Shown piece by piece: positions 18,512-28,995 of a DNA stretch of 64,000 nucleotides. A program made the translations under genes and the position numbers. How positions within the stretch are numbered: the first letter of the stretch is position 1; each line of letters starts with the position of its first letter. A model generated the notes under the pieces. That model saw only the letters and a list, made by a program, of their open reading frames with translations, did not search any database and was not told the origin of the DNA. Origin of the DNA: Mesocricetibacter intestinalis (GTDB taxonomy: Bacteria > Pseudomonadota > Gammaproteobacteria > Enterobacterales > Pasteurellaceae); contig NZ_SNYQ01000007.1 of the NCBI RefSeq assembly GCF_004363295.1, positions 1 to 64,000 on the forward strand. The letters run 5' to 3'.

Positions 18512-20101
18512 CTAATGTTCGCGAGTTTTAAAGAATATTACTTCGGGATAGCGCTCCTGAGCCAGATTTAGATTGACCATGGTCGGTGCGATATAAGTGA
18601 GGTTATCTCCACCGTCCAACGCCAGATACTGTTCGTTTTTACGCTTAAATTCTTCCATTTTTTTGTTTTGCGCACATTCAACCCAACGGGCGGTAGCCAC
18701 ATTGACGTTTTCATAGATGGCTTCTACGTTATATTCGCTTTTCAGACGGGAAACCACTACGTCAAATTGAAGTACGCCGACGGCGCCGACAATAAGATCG
18801 TTATTCGCCAACGGACGGAATACCTGCACGGCGCCTTCTTCCGAAAGCTGTACCAGACCTTTGAGTAATTGCTTCTGCTTGAGGGGATCCTTTAAGCGGA
18901 TACGGCGAAATAATTCAGGGGCAAAATTCGGGATACCGGTAAATTTCAATTCTTCTCCCTGGGTAAAGGTATCGCCGATCTGAATGGTACCATGGTTGTG
19001 CAAACCGATAATATCACCGGCATAGGCTTCCTCCGCATGGGTGCGATCGCCGGCCATAAAGGTTAGCGCATCGGAAATTACCACATCTTTACCGATACGT
19101 ACGTGGCGAAGTTTCATGCCTTTTTCGTATTTACCGGAAACCACCCGCATAAAAGCGACGCGGTCGCGATGTTTCGGATCCATATTGGCTTGAATTTTAA
19201 AGACGAAACCGCTCAGTTTGTTTTCCGTACTCTCTACCATTCTGCTGTCGGCCTGGCGGGATTGAGGCGGCGGCGCCCATTCGGTTAAACCGTCGAGGAA
19301 GTGATCCACGCCGAAATTCCCCAATGCGGTACCAAAGAATACCGGAGTCAGCTCGCCTTGCAGAAAAGCTTCAAGTTCAAAGGGATTGGAAGCCCCTTGT
19401 ACCAGTTCCAGTTCATCGCGTAGCTGTTGAGCCAGATCCTCGCCCACCGCCAGATCCAACTCCGGATTATTTAATCCTTTTATGATACGGATTTCCTGAA
19501 TGGTATGTCCCTGACCGCTTTGATACAGGTAGGTTTCGTCCTTATAAAGATGATAAACGCCTTTAAAGAGCTTACCGCAGCCGATAGGCCAGCTGATTGG
19601 TGCGCAGCGGATTTTCAGTACGTTTTCCACTTCATCCAGCAATTCCATCGGATCGCGGATATCACGGTCGAGCTTATTCATAAAGGTGATAATCGGCGTA
19701 TCGCGTAAGCGGGTAACTTCCATTAGTTTGACGGTACGCTCTTCAACCCCTTTGGCCGCATCTATCACCATTAAACAGCTATCCACCGCGGTTAGGGTGC
19801 GATAGGTATCTTCAGAAAAGTCTTCGTGTCCCGGCGTATCCAGCAAATTGACCAGACATTGGTTATAAGGAAACTGCATCACCGAAGTGGTAATGGAAAT
19901 TCCGCGCTGCTTTTCCATTTCCATCCAGTCCGACTTGGCATGAGCGGCGGCGCCTTTTCCTTTGACCGAACCTGCGGTCTGAATGGCTTGTCCGTATAGC
20001 AATACCTTTTCCGTAATAGTGGTTTTACCGGCATCGGGGTGGGAAATTATTGCAAAGGTACGACGTTTGCTGACTTGTTGTGGATAATCGTTTACTGACA
20101 T
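18512..20101 (-). CDS. prfC: Peptide chain release factor 3
   Basis: Translational GTPase that recycles RF1/RF2 from the ribosome after termination. It is 529 aa, as in E. coli. The G1 motif SHPDAGKTT, switch region [13 protein letters not shown]3 [14 protein letters not shown] and G4 NKLD are all present, followed by the EF-Tu-like domain 2 and the RF3 C-terminal domain. It stands alone between arcA and divergent purC. Confidence 0.97.
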   Translation of the reverse strand: MSVNDYPQQVSKRRTFAIISHPDAGKTTITEKVLLYGQAIQTAGSVKGKGAAAHAKSDWMEMEKQRGISITTSVMQFPYNQCLVNLLDTPGHEDFSEDTYRTLTAVDSCLMVIDAAKGVEERTVKLMEVTRLRDTPIITFMNKLDRDIRDPMELLDEVENVLKIRCAPISWPIGCGKLFKGVYHLYKDETYLYQSGQGHTIQEIRIIKGLNNPELDLAVGEDLAQQLRDELELVQGASNPFELEAFLQGELTPVFFGTALGNFGVDHFLDGLTEWAPPPQSRQADSRMVESTENKLSGFVFKIQANMDPKHRDRVAFMRVVSGKYEKGMKLRHVRIGKDVVISDALTFMAGDRTHAEEAYAGDIIGLHNHGTIQIGDTFTQGEELKFTGIPNFAPELFRRIRLKDPLKQKQLLKGLVQLSEEGAVQVFRPLANNDLIVGAVGVLQFDVVVSRLKSEYNVEAIYENVNVATARWVECAQNKKMEEFKRKNEQYLALDGGDNLTYIAPTMVNLNLAQERYPEVIFFKTREH

Positions 20102-20278
20102 TTTTAACCGTATATGATTGAATGAAACTATAGTTATAGGCCGGGTATTTTCCCCTATCTTGCCGCCTTGCGCAACCTTCCTATCCGGAAAGGGATATAT
20201 TCCGCCATTGCAAGGGGGAAAGAGGCGAATTCAGCCCATATATTATCGGCGGAGCGGGAGAAAAAATTTTTTATAAAA

Positions 20279-20294
20279 ATGCAAACGATTGCTT
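20279..20294. promoter_or_regulatory. PurR operator upstream of purC
   Basis: ATGCAAACGATTGCTT matches the E. coli PurR consensus ANGCAANCGNTTNCNT at every specified base. It lies about 60 nt ahead of the purC start, within the likely promoter. Confidence 0.75.
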
Positions 20295-20297
20295 TAA

Positions 20298-20306
20298 AAG
20301 TGCGGT
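20298..20306 (+). repeat. DNA uptake signal sequence
   Basis: Exact AAGTGCGGT immediately after the PurR box in the purC leader. Confidence 0.85.
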
Positions 20307-20352
20307 ATAATTTTTGCCGATTTTTCAGTAAATAAAACAAGGTACAAACATC

Positions 20353-21213
20353 ATGGCAGAATTAAGTCTTAACAAAATCTATTCGGGAAAAGTGCGCGAT
20401 CTGTATGAGATTGACGAGAAACGAATGCTGATGGTGGCAAGCGATCGCTTATCCGCCTTTGATGTGATTCTAGATGATCCTATTCCGGGCAAAGGCGAAA
20501 TTCTTACCCGTATTTCCAATTTCTGGTTTAATAAATTGGCGCATATTATGCCCAATCATTTTACCGGCGACAGTCCCTATGACGTACTGCCGAAAGAAGA
20601 AGCGGACAGCGTAAAGGACAGAGCCGTCGTATGTAAGCGCCTGACACCGCTTAGAATCGAATCTATCGTGCGCGGTTATTTGACCGGGAGCGGTTTAAAA
20701 GATTATCAGCAAACCGGCACGATTTGCGGTTTGCGTTTACCGCAAGGCCTGGTTGAAGCCAGTAAGCTGCCGGAGCCGATTTTTACGCCTTCCAGCAAGG
20801 AAGAGGTGGGTAATCATGATATTAATATCAGCTATGCGGAATGCGAACGCCTGATCGGTAAAGAGTTGGCGGCACAGGTAAAAGAAAAAGCGATTGCACT
20901 TTATACCGAAGCGGCCCGATATGCCTTGAGCAAAGGAATTATTATTTGCGATACCAAATTTGAGTTCGGTTTGGACGAAAACGGAACCCTTACCCTGATG
21001 GACGAAGTGTTAACGCCGGATTCTAGTCGTTTCTGGGCGCTGGAAACTTACCGCGAAGGAACTAATCCGCCCTCTTTCGACAAACAGTTCGTGCGGGATT
21101 GGCTAAATGAGAGCGGTTGGAATAAACAACCGCCGGCTCCGAAAGTTCCTGCGGAGGTTATTCGTAAAACCGTTGATAAATATCAAGAAGCATTGGATTT
21201 ATTAACGAAGTAG
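20353..21213 (+). CDS. purC: SAICAR synthetase
   Basis: Purine synthesis: joins aspartate to CAIR with ATP, forming SAICAR. It is 286 aa, the longer form of the family, in contrast to the about 237-aa E. coli enzyme. Visible are [22 protein letters not shown], the signature [16 protein letters not shown] and the metal/substrate stretch [12 protein letters not shown]...[14 protein letters not shown]. It is preceded by a PurR box and followed by a terminator that contains an uptake signal, so it is probably monocistronic. Confidence 0.97.
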   Translation: MAELSLNKIYSGKVRDLYEIDEKRMLMVASDRLSAFDVILDDPIPGKGEILTRISNFWFNKLAHIMPNHFTGDSPYDVLPKEEADSVKDRAVVCKRLTPLRIESIVRGYLTGSGLKDYQQTGTICGLRLPQGLVEASKLPEPIFTPSSKEEVGNHDINISYAECERLIGKELAAQVKEKAIALYTEAARYALSKGIIICDTKFEFGLDENGTLTLMDEVLTPDSSRFWALETYREGTNPPSFDKQFVRDWLNESGWNKQPPAPKVPAEVIRKTVDKYQEALDLLTK

Positions 21214-21220
21214 TAGGGGC

Positions 21221-21256
21221 TGCGGTGAATTTTGAGGTAAAATTCACCGCACTTTT
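21221..21256 (+). terminator. purC terminator containing an uptake signal
   Basis: A 13-bp perfect stem (21221-21233 with 21240-21252), 6-nt loop, then CTTTT. The right arm overlaps the uptake signal ACCGCACTT (21247-21255). Confidence 0.85.
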
Positions 21257-21280
21257 GTTTATTCAATCAATAGGCAGGTT

Positions 21281-22135
21281 ATGAGGTCGGTTTCGATAGT
21301 TGGATTAGGCTGGTTCGGTTATCCCTTGGCACGGGATTTACGTAATTTGGGTTGGGAAGTTAAGGGCAGTAAACGTACTCACGAAGGGGCGGAACAAATG
21401 CGCCTGAATCGCCTGGAGGCTTATCCCCTTGAGCTGACCCCGGAAATCAATGCGGATCCCGATGATTTGACGGCGTTGCTTTCCGTTGAAGCCCTGGTGA
21501 TAAATGTACCGCCGAGCGAGTATTTTTTCGATTTGAATAATTATGTCGGAAGTATTCAGAATCTGGTTAACGAAGCTTTATTATGCGGGGTGGGGCATAT
21601 TGTTTTTATTAGTTCTACATCGGTATTTCCCGAGTGCGAAGGGGTTTATTCCGAAGATACGCCGCCTCAGCCTACGACGGAAGTAGGCAAGGCCTTGCTG
21701 GCGATTGAAAACTGGTTGTTCGGTCTGGAAGATGTGGATGTGGATATTATCCGCTTCGGCGGCCTTATCGGCGATGACCGACACCCCGTACATTCTTTGG
21801 CCGGCAAACAGGATATTAGCGGCGGCAATACGCCGGTCAACCTGGTGCATATTGAGGATTGTTCTCGCGCCATTCAGTTATTGCTGGAAATTCCCGCTTA
21901 CCATCGTCTTTACCATCTGGTTGCGCCTAAGCATCCGAGCCGGAATGAATATTATTGCGGTGCGGCACAAAAACTCGGCCTGGAAATACCGCACTTTATT
22001 TGCCGTGCAGAGGATCCGCAGCGGATTATTCGCGCGGATAAAATTTGTCGCGAACTGGATTTTGTTTATCAGTATCCGGATCCCAAGGCTTTTGTGCAGA
22101 GAGAAGAGAATTTTCCCCCTTCGGAGTTTGAGTAA
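21281..22135 (+). CDS. YeeZ-like NAD(P)-binding epimerase/dehydratase-family protein
   Basis: A 284-aa extended-SDR-type protein resembling E. coli YeeZ over its length. It has an N-terminal Rossmann motif VSIVGLGWFGYPLARDL, a serine motif HIVFISSTSVFPECEGVY, and a conserved segment INLVHIED-like (TPVNLVHIEDCSRAI), and ends in a QYPDPKAF motif shared with YeeZ. The classical YxxxK pair is not evident, so catalysis is uncertain. The biochemical role of YeeZ is not established. It starts 25 nt after the purC terminator and ends about 115 nt before argG. Confidence 0.85.
   Translation: MRSVSIVGLGWFGYPLARDLRNLGWEVKGSKRTHEGAEQMRLNRLEAYPLELTPEINADPDDLTALLSVEALVINVPPSEYFFDLNNYVGSIQNLVNEALLCGVGHIVFISSTSVFPECEGVYSEDTPPQPTTEVGKALLAIENWLFGLEDVDVDIIRFGGLIGDDRHPVHSLAGKQDISGGNTPVNLVHIEDCSRAIQLLLEIPAYHRLYHLVAPKHPSRNEYYCGAAQKLGLEIPHFICRAEDPQRIIRADKICRELDFVYQYPDPKAFVQREENFPPSEFE
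21988..21996 (-). repeat. DNA uptake signal sequence
   Basis: Exact ACCGCACTT inside the YeeZ-like gene. Confidence 0.8.
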
Positions 22136-22155
22136 TGGCTCGGAGTAAGGCTGAA

Positions 22156-22164
22156 AAGTGCGGT
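22156..22164 (+). repeat. DNA uptake signal sequence
   Basis: Exact AAGTGCGGT just after the YeeZ-like gene. The following sequence can form a weak imperfect hairpin. Confidence 0.85.
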
Positions 22165-22209
22165 TGAAAAGCTGTGGGTTTTCATTGATAATATATTGAT
22201 TTTGCCCGG

Positions 22210-22225
22210 GTGCAAACGATTACGA
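22210..22225. promoter_or_regulatory. PurR-like site upstream of argG
   Basis: GTGCAAACGATTACGA fits the core GCAANCGNTTNC of the PurR operator, with both outermost specified bases differing (9 of 11). It is 26 nt before the argG start, where a repressor could block transcription. Confidence 0.4.
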
Positions 22226-22241
22226 AAAACAAATAAAATAA

Positions 22242-23582
<1,341 letters not shown>

Positions 23583-23602
23583 TTCTGGTTCCGCCATGGA
23601 TT

Positions 23603-23628
23603 AGGGTCGTATTATTGCGACCCTTTTT
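23603..23628 (+). terminator. argG terminator
   Basis: A 7-bp GC-rich stem AGGGTCG / CGACCCT with an 8-nt loop and a T5 tail. Confidence 0.85.
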
Positions 23629-23645
23629 GTTTTGTTGGATAAGAA

Positions 23646-23654
23646 AAGTGCGGT
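23646..23654 (+). repeat. DNA uptake signal sequence
   Basis: Exact AAGTGCGGT between convergent argG and the Lrp-family gene. The sequence that follows (TCAAAAAACGG...) matches the extended A-rich form. Confidence 0.85.
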
Positions 23655-23673
23655 CAAAAAACGGCAAGTTTTT

Positions 23674-24141
23674 TTACAAGGGAAGTTCGGTGGTATTTTT
23701 TACGGTTTTCAGAATAACCTCGGATTTAATATTGCGAATACCCAGATCTTTGGTCAGATAAGTTTTTTTGCAGGCGTAGAATTCGTCCAGATCCGCCACC
23801 TGCAACTTCAGAATAAAGTCGAAATCGCCCGCCATTAGATGGCATTCGGTAACCTGAGGAATCAGCTTCATTTCAAAGATAAAACGTTCTCTCTGTTTAA
23901 GATCTTCTTCAAAGAATGAACCCATTACATATACGGTCAGATTGCAGTTGATTTTTTTCGGATTCAAAATAGCTACATACTTATCAATAATGCCTTTTTC
24001 TTCCAAAATATTCACTCGGCGCAAGCAAGCGGAATTGGAAAGCCCGACCTCCTGTGCCAGTTCGTTATTTTGCAGACGTCCCTTTTGCTGTAATGCTCGA
24101 AGAATCCGCGTATCAATATTATCCAGCACTTTGCCTCTCAT
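23674..24141 (-). CDS. Lrp/AsnC-family transcriptional regulator
   Basis: A 155-aa feast/famine regulator. The N-terminal helix-turn-helix (LDNIDTRILRALQQKGRLQNNELAQEVGLSNSACLRRVNIL) is followed by the ligand-binding RAM domain, including the VTECHLMAGDFDFILKL strand that carries the effector loop. The effector cannot be named from sequence; it could be the leucine-responsive Lrp itself or a paralogue. It is on the same strand as, and next to, yfcC-arcC-arcB, and an Lrp-consensus-like palindrome lies upstream of arcB, so control of that catabolic cluster is a reasonable inference. Confidence 0.9.
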   Translation of the reverse strand: MRGKVLDNIDTRILRALQQKGRLQNNELAQEVGLSNSACLRRVNILEEKGIIDKYVAILNPKKINCNLTVYVMGSFFEEDLKQRERFIFEMKLIPQVTECHLMAGDFDFILKLQVADLDEFYACKKTYLTKDLGIRNIKSEVILKTVKNTTELPL

Positions 24142-24203
24142 GAACTACCTCTTGTTTCCCCTTCGTTATGCACTTTTATTATATGCGCTTCCCATGGTCA
24201 GAC

Positions 24204-24248
24204 AAGGTTGTTGCCGATGAACTGTGATCTGCAACAACCTTTTTTTTA
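24204..24248 (+). terminator. Plus-strand intrinsic terminator
   Basis: An 11-bp perfect stem AAGGTTGTTGC (24204-24214) with its complement (24231-24241), followed by a T8 run on the plus strand. The flanking genes are on the minus strand, where no U tract follows the hairpin. Confidence 0.65.
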
Positions 24249-25763
24249 AGTGTAAAGCTGTACCTGAATGACGAGCAGAATCGATGCGATAACCAACAGC
24301 ACCCCGATCATCGGCAACACGAATCTGACCCATTTATTAAACGGAATATGCAGCATTTGCAGGGTTACCAGCACCAGACCGGTCGGCGCCAGGAAAAGCA
24401 TGGCGTATTGTCCCCAGTTGTAGGCGGAAACCACCATATGGCGCGGGATACCGACGGCATCGGCGAGGGGCGCCATAATCGGCATGGAAAGAACCGCCAA
24501 CCCGGAAGAAGAAGGAACGAACAGGCCGAGGAAAATAAATACCACCAACTGGCCGAGGATAAACAGGGTAATCGGCATACCCGCCACCATATCGGACATA
24601 TAGGCCAGAATGGTATCGGAAATCATACCTTCATCCAGTACCAGATTTACCCCGCGCGCCAGGCCGATAATCAGCGATACCCCGACCAGCTCCGAGGCGC
24701 CGGCGGTAAAGGAATTGACGATTTCATCTTCGGACAGTTTGGAAATAAACATAATGATAATCGTCAGGGTAAGGAAAGAAGCCGCCATTTGCGGGAACCA
24801 CCAGCCGCCGAACATCACGCCCCAGATCATAATTGGGAAAGCGATGCAGAAGATCAGCAATATCAGTTTTCTTCTGGCACTGAATTCCAGATTTTGGCTC
24901 GGATCATAGTTTTTCATATAGCGCTGGATAAATTCTTCCCGTTCCTCATAGGTATAGGAAAAACTAGGATCCGCTTTCAACTTTTTACAATACCAGTAAA
25001 GATAGGCGATAACGGCGGCGGAACCTATCACCAGACCGACTGCGCGGAAGGCTATGCCCTCGGTAAACTGGATACCTGCGGCGTTGGAGGCGATAACCAC
25101 CGAAAAGGGGTTGATGGTGGAAAATGCGGTTCCCATCGATGAGGCCAGAAAGATTGCACCGACACAGACAATCGCATCATAGCCCAGCGCGATAAATACC
25201 GGGGCCAGAATAGGATAGAAGGCGACCGCTTCTTCTTCAATACCGCAGGTGGTACCGCCGATAGCCATCAGTACGCAGACGCTGAAGACGATAAAGAACT
25301 CGTTTCCCTTGGTGCGTTTGGATAAGGCGGACAGACCGGCATTAAAGGAACCGGTTTTATTGATGACGCCGATCATTCCGCCGAGGACAAAGATAAACAC
25401 CATTACATCGGCGGCTTCAATGGTGCCTTCCACCATACTAATGGCGATATCCTGCAGCCCTTTCGGATTTTGTTCCACCCGCTGATAAGAGCCGGGAACC
25501 GCAACGGGTTTACGAATTACCCCTTCGGTAAAATTGGACAGCTCTATTTTTATATTGAGCTGATCGAGAGATTCTTTTGTCGCCGGCAGGACTTGATCGG
25601 GTTGCTGATAACTTTTAACGATAAAATGATTGGCAGAGGGACTATAGGTTAGTTTGGAATAGGAACCGGCAGGAATAATCCAAGTGAGTCCGACGGCGAT
25701 AATCAGTATGATAAATAAAATTGAGAATGCCGTCGGAAATTTAAAATGTTTCTTCGTTTTCAT
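24246..25763 (-). CDS. yfcC: YfcC/DcuC-family transporter, probable amino-acid antiporter
   Basis: A 505-aa inner-membrane carrier with about twelve hydrophobic helices, of the C4-dicarboxylate anaerobic carrier/YfcC family. Family motifs include GGTTCGIEEEAVAFYPILAP, SSMGTAFSTINPFSV and LFVPSSSGLAVLSMPIM. Its place directly after arcB-arcC suggests it moves the substrate and product of that pathway (for instance citrulline or arginine against ornithine). That substrate is inferred from context only. It starts 129 nt after arcC, with AAGGAG ahead of its ATG. Confidence 0.85.
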   Translation of the reverse strand: MKTKKHFKFPTAFSILFIILIIAVGLTWIIPAGSYSKLTYSPSANHFIVKSYQQPDQVLPATKESLDQLNIKIELSNFTEGVIRKPVAVPGSYQRVEQNPKGLQDIAISMVEGTIEAADVMVFIFVLGGMIGVINKTGSFNAGLSALSKRTKGNEFFIVFSVCVLMAIGGTTCGIEEEAVAFYPILAPVFIALGYDAIVCVGAIFLASSMGTAFSTINPFSVVIASNAAGIQFTEGIAFRAVGLVIGSAAVIAYLYWYCKKLKADPSFSYTYEEREEFIQRYMKNYDPSQNLEFSARRKLILLIFCIAFPIMIWGVMFGGWWFPQMAASFLTLTIIIMFISKLSEDEIVNSFTAGASELVGVSLIIGLARGVNLVLDEGMISDTILAYMSDMVAGMPITLFILGQLVVFIFLGLFVPSSSGLAVLSMPIMAPLADAVGIPRHMVVSAYNWGQYAMLFLAPTGLVLVTLQMLHIPFNKWVRFVLPMIGVLLVIASILLVIQVQLYT

Positions 25764-25892
25764 AACGAACTCCTTACGTATGCTCCGTACGCCGGATATA
25801 TGGGAGGCGAGGGTATGCGGCTGAGAAGGCCGACCCTTAAGTTATCCTTATTGTTTCCGAATATATCCGAGCGTTATTAAATTTGAATTTTG

Positions 25893-26822
25893 TCAGTAAT
25901 ATTCGATATCCGCGATACTGGTGGTAATTCTTGTACCCGCTTTAGCTTTGACGATATCCACAATATCGGATAAGGAACCGATAACGGCTTCTTTGCCGGT
26001 GGTCTGCACAAAATTCACTGCGGCCTGAACTTTAGGTCCCATGGAGCCTGCGGCAAATCCCATTTTGCTGATGGCTTCCGGATTGGCTCTGGCAATGGCT
26101 TTTTGTTCCGGTTTGCCCCAATCTACAAATACGGAAGAAACATCGGTAGCGATAATAAACAGATCGGCTTCCAGATTTTCTGCCAGCAGCGCGGAGCAGA
26201 GATCCTTATCAATCACCGCTTCTACGCCTTGCAAATTGCCCAGATCATCATAATAGGTAGGAATACCGCCGCCGCCGGCACAGATGACGATACTGCCTTT
26301 TTCCAACAGCCATTTCACCGGACGTATTTCAAAAATCCGTTTCGGCAGCGGGCTTGGAACCACGCGCCGGTATTTATCGCCGTCCTGAGCGATGCTCCAA
26401 CCTTTTTCCTGCGCCAGTCTTTCCGCCTCCTGCTTGGTATAAACCGGCCCTATAGGCTTGGTCGGATGTTGAAAAGCCGGATCGTTTTTATCCACTTCCA
26501 CTTGGGATAATAAGGTTGCGAAAGGCACTTCGAAGGGAAGTAAATTTCCCAGCTCCTGCTGGATCATATAACCTATCATACCGATGGTTTCCGAACCCAA
26601 CACGTCCAGCGGATAGGGCGAAACTTCTTTGTAGGCGGCGCCTTGCAGCGCCAGTAAGCCGACTTGCGGCCCGTTGCCGTGGGTGATCACCAGTTCGTTA
26701 TTGGGATAAATTTTAGCGATTTGTTCGCAGGCGATACGCACGTTTTGTCGTTGGTTTTCTGCGGATAAAGGCTCGCCGCGCCGAAGTAGAGCGTTACCGC
26801 CCAATGCCACAACGATTCTCAT
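25893..26822 (-). CDS. arcC: Carbamate kinase
   Basis: Transfers phosphate from carbamoyl phosphate to ADP, the ATP-yielding last step of arginine/citrulline fermentation. It is 309 aa. The amino-acid-kinase fold is evident: N-terminal [23 protein letters not shown], the glycine-rich [13 protein letters not shown], and the C-terminal [13 protein letters not shown]. The start follows a strong AGGAGGAGA ribosome site overlapping the arcB 3' end, with a 10-nt gap, so it is co-transcribed with arcB. Confidence 0.96.
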   Translation of the reverse strand: MRIVVALGGNALLRRGEPLSAENQRQNVRIACEQIAKIYPNNELVITHGNGPQVGLLALQGAAYKEVSPYPLDVLGSETIGMIGYMIQQELGNLLPFEVPFATLLSQVEVDKNDPAFQHPTKPIGPVYTKQEAERLAQEKGWSIAQDGDKYRRVVPSPLPKRIFEIRPVKWLLEKGSIVICAGGGGIPTYYDDLGNLQGVEAVIDKDLCSALLAENLEADLFIIATDVSSVFVDWGKPEQKAIARANPEAISKMGFAAGSMGPKVQAAVNFVQTTGKEAVIGSLSDIVDIVKAKAGTRITTSIADIEYY

Positions 26823-26832
26823 ATTCTCCTCC

Positions 26833-27837
26833 TCAGGCCAAACTTGCCACCATTACCGCTTTAATCGTATGCATACGATTTTCCGCCTGCTCGAAAGCAA
26901 TATTCATAGGGGATTCGAACACCTCTTCCGTCACTTCGATTCCGTTGGCCAGTTCAGGATATTTTTCCGCAATCTGGCGGCCGACTTTGGTTTCGCTGTT
27001 GTGGAATGCCGGCAGGCAGTGCATAAATTTCACTTTTGGATTGCAGCTGCGCCGCATTAATTCCGGAGTTACCTGATAAGGCATCAGTAAGGCAATACGT
27101 TCGCCCCAGCTTTCAAGGGGCTCGCCCATAGACACCCAAACATCGGTATGCACAAAATCCACGCCCTGAACGGCGCTGTCGATATCGTCGGTAACGGTAA
27201 TGCGGGCGCCGCTTTCAGCTGCAAATTTACGGCACATTTCAACCAGCTCGGCTTCCGGTAAGAGGGATTTCGGCCCGCAGATACGTACGTCCATACCTAG
27301 CTTGGCGCCGATCAGTAATAAGGAATTTCCCATATTATTTCGTGCATCGCCGATATATACGTAGCTGATCTGGCTGAGAGGTTTATCGCAGTTCTCAATC
27401 ATGGTCAGCACATCGGCAAGCATTTGGGTCGGGTGGAATTCATCGGTTAAGCCGTTGAATACCGGCACCCCGGCATAGGCCGCCAATTCGTCTACTACGC
27501 TTTGCTTAAAGCCGCGGTATTCGATGGCGTCATACATACGTCCCAGAACCCGGGCGGTATCTTTCATACTTTCTTTATGACCGATTTGGGAAGAATTCGG
27601 ATCTATATAGGTTACGCGGGCGCCTTGATCATAGGCGGCAACTTCAAAGGCGCAACGGGTACGGGTGGAGGTTTTTTCAAAAATCAGCGCAATATTTTTT
27701 CCTTGCAATTTAGGTTGTTCGGTACCGGCGTATTTCGCTCTTTTCAAATCTCTGGATAAATCAAGTAAATATTTGATTTCACGTTCGGAATGGTTAACCA
27801 GGCTCAATAAATGACGGTTTTTCAGATTAAATGCCAT
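26833..27837 (-). CDS. arcB: Ornithine carbamoyltransferase (probably catabolic)
   Basis: Interconverts ornithine + carbamoyl phosphate and citrulline + phosphate. It is 334 aa from the ATG at 27837 ([13 protein letters not shown]), preceded by AGGAGA. An upstream in-frame extension to 27960 has no family similarity and is rejected. The carbamoyl-phosphate motif STRTR is at residues 57-61, and [14 protein letters not shown] and FMHCLPAFH are present. Its pairing with carbamate kinase argues for phosphorolysis of citrulline, though the same enzyme could serve synthesis with argG. No arginine deiminase gene is adjacent. Confidence 0.95.
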   Translation of the reverse strand: MAFNLKNRHLLSLVNHSEREIKYLLDLSRDLKRAKYAGTEQPKLQGKNIALIFEKTSTRTRCAFEVAAYDQGARVTYIDPNSSQIGHKESMKDTARVLGRMYDAIEYRGFKQSVVDELAAYAGVPVFNGLTDEFHPTQMLADVLTMIENCDKPLSQISYVYIGDARNNMGNSLLLIGAKLGMDVRICGPKSLLPEAELVEMCRKFAAESGARITVTDDIDSAVQGVDFVHTDVWVSMGEPLESWGERIALLMPYQVTPELMRRSCNPKVKFMHCLPAFHNSETKVGRQIAEKYPELANGIEVTEEVFESPMNIAFEQAENRMHTIKAVMVASLA

Positions 27838-27966
27838 AGCGGCTCTCCTTTTGTGATTGGTTAAGGCAAGTGGTTTGCAAATCGATATCTTATCTGATTT
27901 CGTTATAAAGAATAACTGAAATAAATTGGAATTTGGTGCCTTTTTCCAGGGGTAATCCATAAAAAT

Positions 27967-27981
27967 TAGAATAAAATTCTA
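27967..27981. promoter_or_regulatory. Lrp-like palindrome upstream of arcB
   Basis: TAGAATAAAATTCTA, the core of a perfect 8-3-8 palindrome (27965-27983), agrees with the E. coli Lrp consensus YAGHAWATTWTDCTR at 13 of 15 positions. It lies about 130 nt ahead of arcB. ArgR boxes need a 4-nt centre, so this is a poorer ArgR fit. Confidence 0.5.
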
Positions 27982-28057
27982 ATCATATTTCTATCAGTGA
28001 AATTTAATTTTAGGTTATTGCTTTAAAACGGGGCTTTTGTCTGAAAGGAAATATTTT

Positions 28058-28177
28058 ATGCAGAAAATAGCCGCCTTTGCGACAGAAAAGAGCGGTGGTT
28101 TTTTCATGGAGTTTTTCCAAACTATTGCAAAAAGGCGTATTAGCTATCCCAAAGGCGCAGCGGCTCTGGTAGAATAA
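28058..28177 (+). CDS. Possible small protein, 39 aa, upstream of cmk
   Basis: An open frame of 39 codons (begins MQKIAAFATEKSGG, ends KGAAALVE) with an AAAGGA ribosome-like site 8 nt before the ATG, ending 33 nt ahead of cmk. It contains a degenerate uptake signal (AGAGCGGTGG), and I recognise no family. It could be a chance frame in the cmk leader. It is the only candidate gene in the spacer 27838-28210, whose remainder is AT-rich and holds the Lrp-like palindrome. Confidence 0.25.
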   Translation: MQKIAAFATEKSGGFFMEFFQTIAKRRISYPKGAAALVE

Positions 28178-28210
28178 CCCATTCGAGAATGTTTATAACG
28201 GTAATAAGAA

Positions 28211-28894
28211 ATGAAAGAACAGATGATAATCACTGTTGACGGACCTAGCGGCGCGGGAAAGGGAACTTTATGTTACGCACTGGCGCAGGCGCTGGGGTTC
28301 GATTTACTCGACAGCGGTGCCATTTACCGGGTAACCGCATTGGCCGCATTGCAAAGCGGAACGGATACGGAAAACGAAGAGGCGCTGGCGGCATTGGCGC
28401 GCAGTTTGGATATTCGCTTTGTGCCTCAAAAGGGCGAAGTGGAAATATGGCTGAACGGCGCAAACGTCAGTGCGGCAATCCGTACTCAGACAACGGCGGA
28501 TTGCGCATCGAAAATCGCTGTGTATCCCGCGCTGCGGGCCGCGCTTTTACAGCGCCAGCGCGATTTCGCTTGTGCCAAAGGGCTGATTGCGGACGGCCGG
28601 GATATGGGAACCGTGGTGTTTCCGCAGGCACAGGTTAAGCTGTTTTTAGACGCAACGGCGGAAGAAAGGGCAAAAAGACGCTATAAACAGTTGCAAAACA
28701 AAGGAATAAATGGTAACTTTGCGCAGATTTTAGCCGAGATAAAAGATCGTGACTATCGCGACAGAAATCGCGCGGTAGCTCCTCTAAAGCCCGCCGAAGA
28801 CGCCTTGTTATTGGACAGCACCTCATTAAGTATTGATGAAGTTATCGCTCGGGCTCTTGCTTATATTCGTGAAAAAACGAATATTCAGGTTTAA
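28211..28894 (+). CDS. cmk: Cytidylate kinase
   Basis: Phosphorylates CMP/dCMP to the diphosphates. It is 227 aa. Walker A is GPSGAGKGT (11-19), followed by the NMP-binding segment [18 protein letters not shown], the [12 protein letters not shown] loop and the arginine-rich LID ([21 protein letters not shown]). The second in-frame ATG at 28223 is an alternative start. Its position ahead of rpsA is conserved across gamma-proteobacteria. Confidence 0.96.
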   Translation: MKEQMIITVDGPSGAGKGTLCYALAQALGFDLLDSGAIYRVTALAALQSGTDTENEEALAALARSLDIRFVPQKGEVEIWLNGANVSAAIRTQTTADCASKIAVYPALRAALLQRQRDFACAKGLIADGRDMGTVVFPQAQVKLFLDATAEERAKRRYKQLQNKGINGNFAQILAEIKDRDYRDRNRAVAPLKPAEDALLLDSTSLSIDEVIARALAYIREKTNIQV

Positions 28895-28995
28895 AATTTT
28901 CGTTCGTTTATTCAGGGAAGAATAGACTTTTATTATCAGCCCCACTTTATATGGATTTTTAGTGGACGTTATTAACTAAATTTAGAAGATTAATT

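Noticed and set aside
24348-25142. Long plus-strand open frame (264 codons) antisense to yfcC
   Set aside because: Its composition is a His/Gln/Arg-rich mirror of membrane-protein codons on the other strand; it has no family resemblance and yfcC is clear.
25809-25841. TPP-riboswitch-like GGGT...GCTGAGA...ACCC in the yfcC-arcC spacer
   Set aside because: Only the first helix resembles the motif; the second conserved half (the CCTGATCTGG-type segment) is missing, it reads on the plus strand opposite to both flanking genes, and there is no thiamine gene nearby.
27838-27960. Extended arcB starting at 27960
   Set aside because: The extra 41 residues do not resemble ornithine carbamoyltransferases; MAFNLKNRH at 27837 has a good ribosome site and the E. 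coli length.
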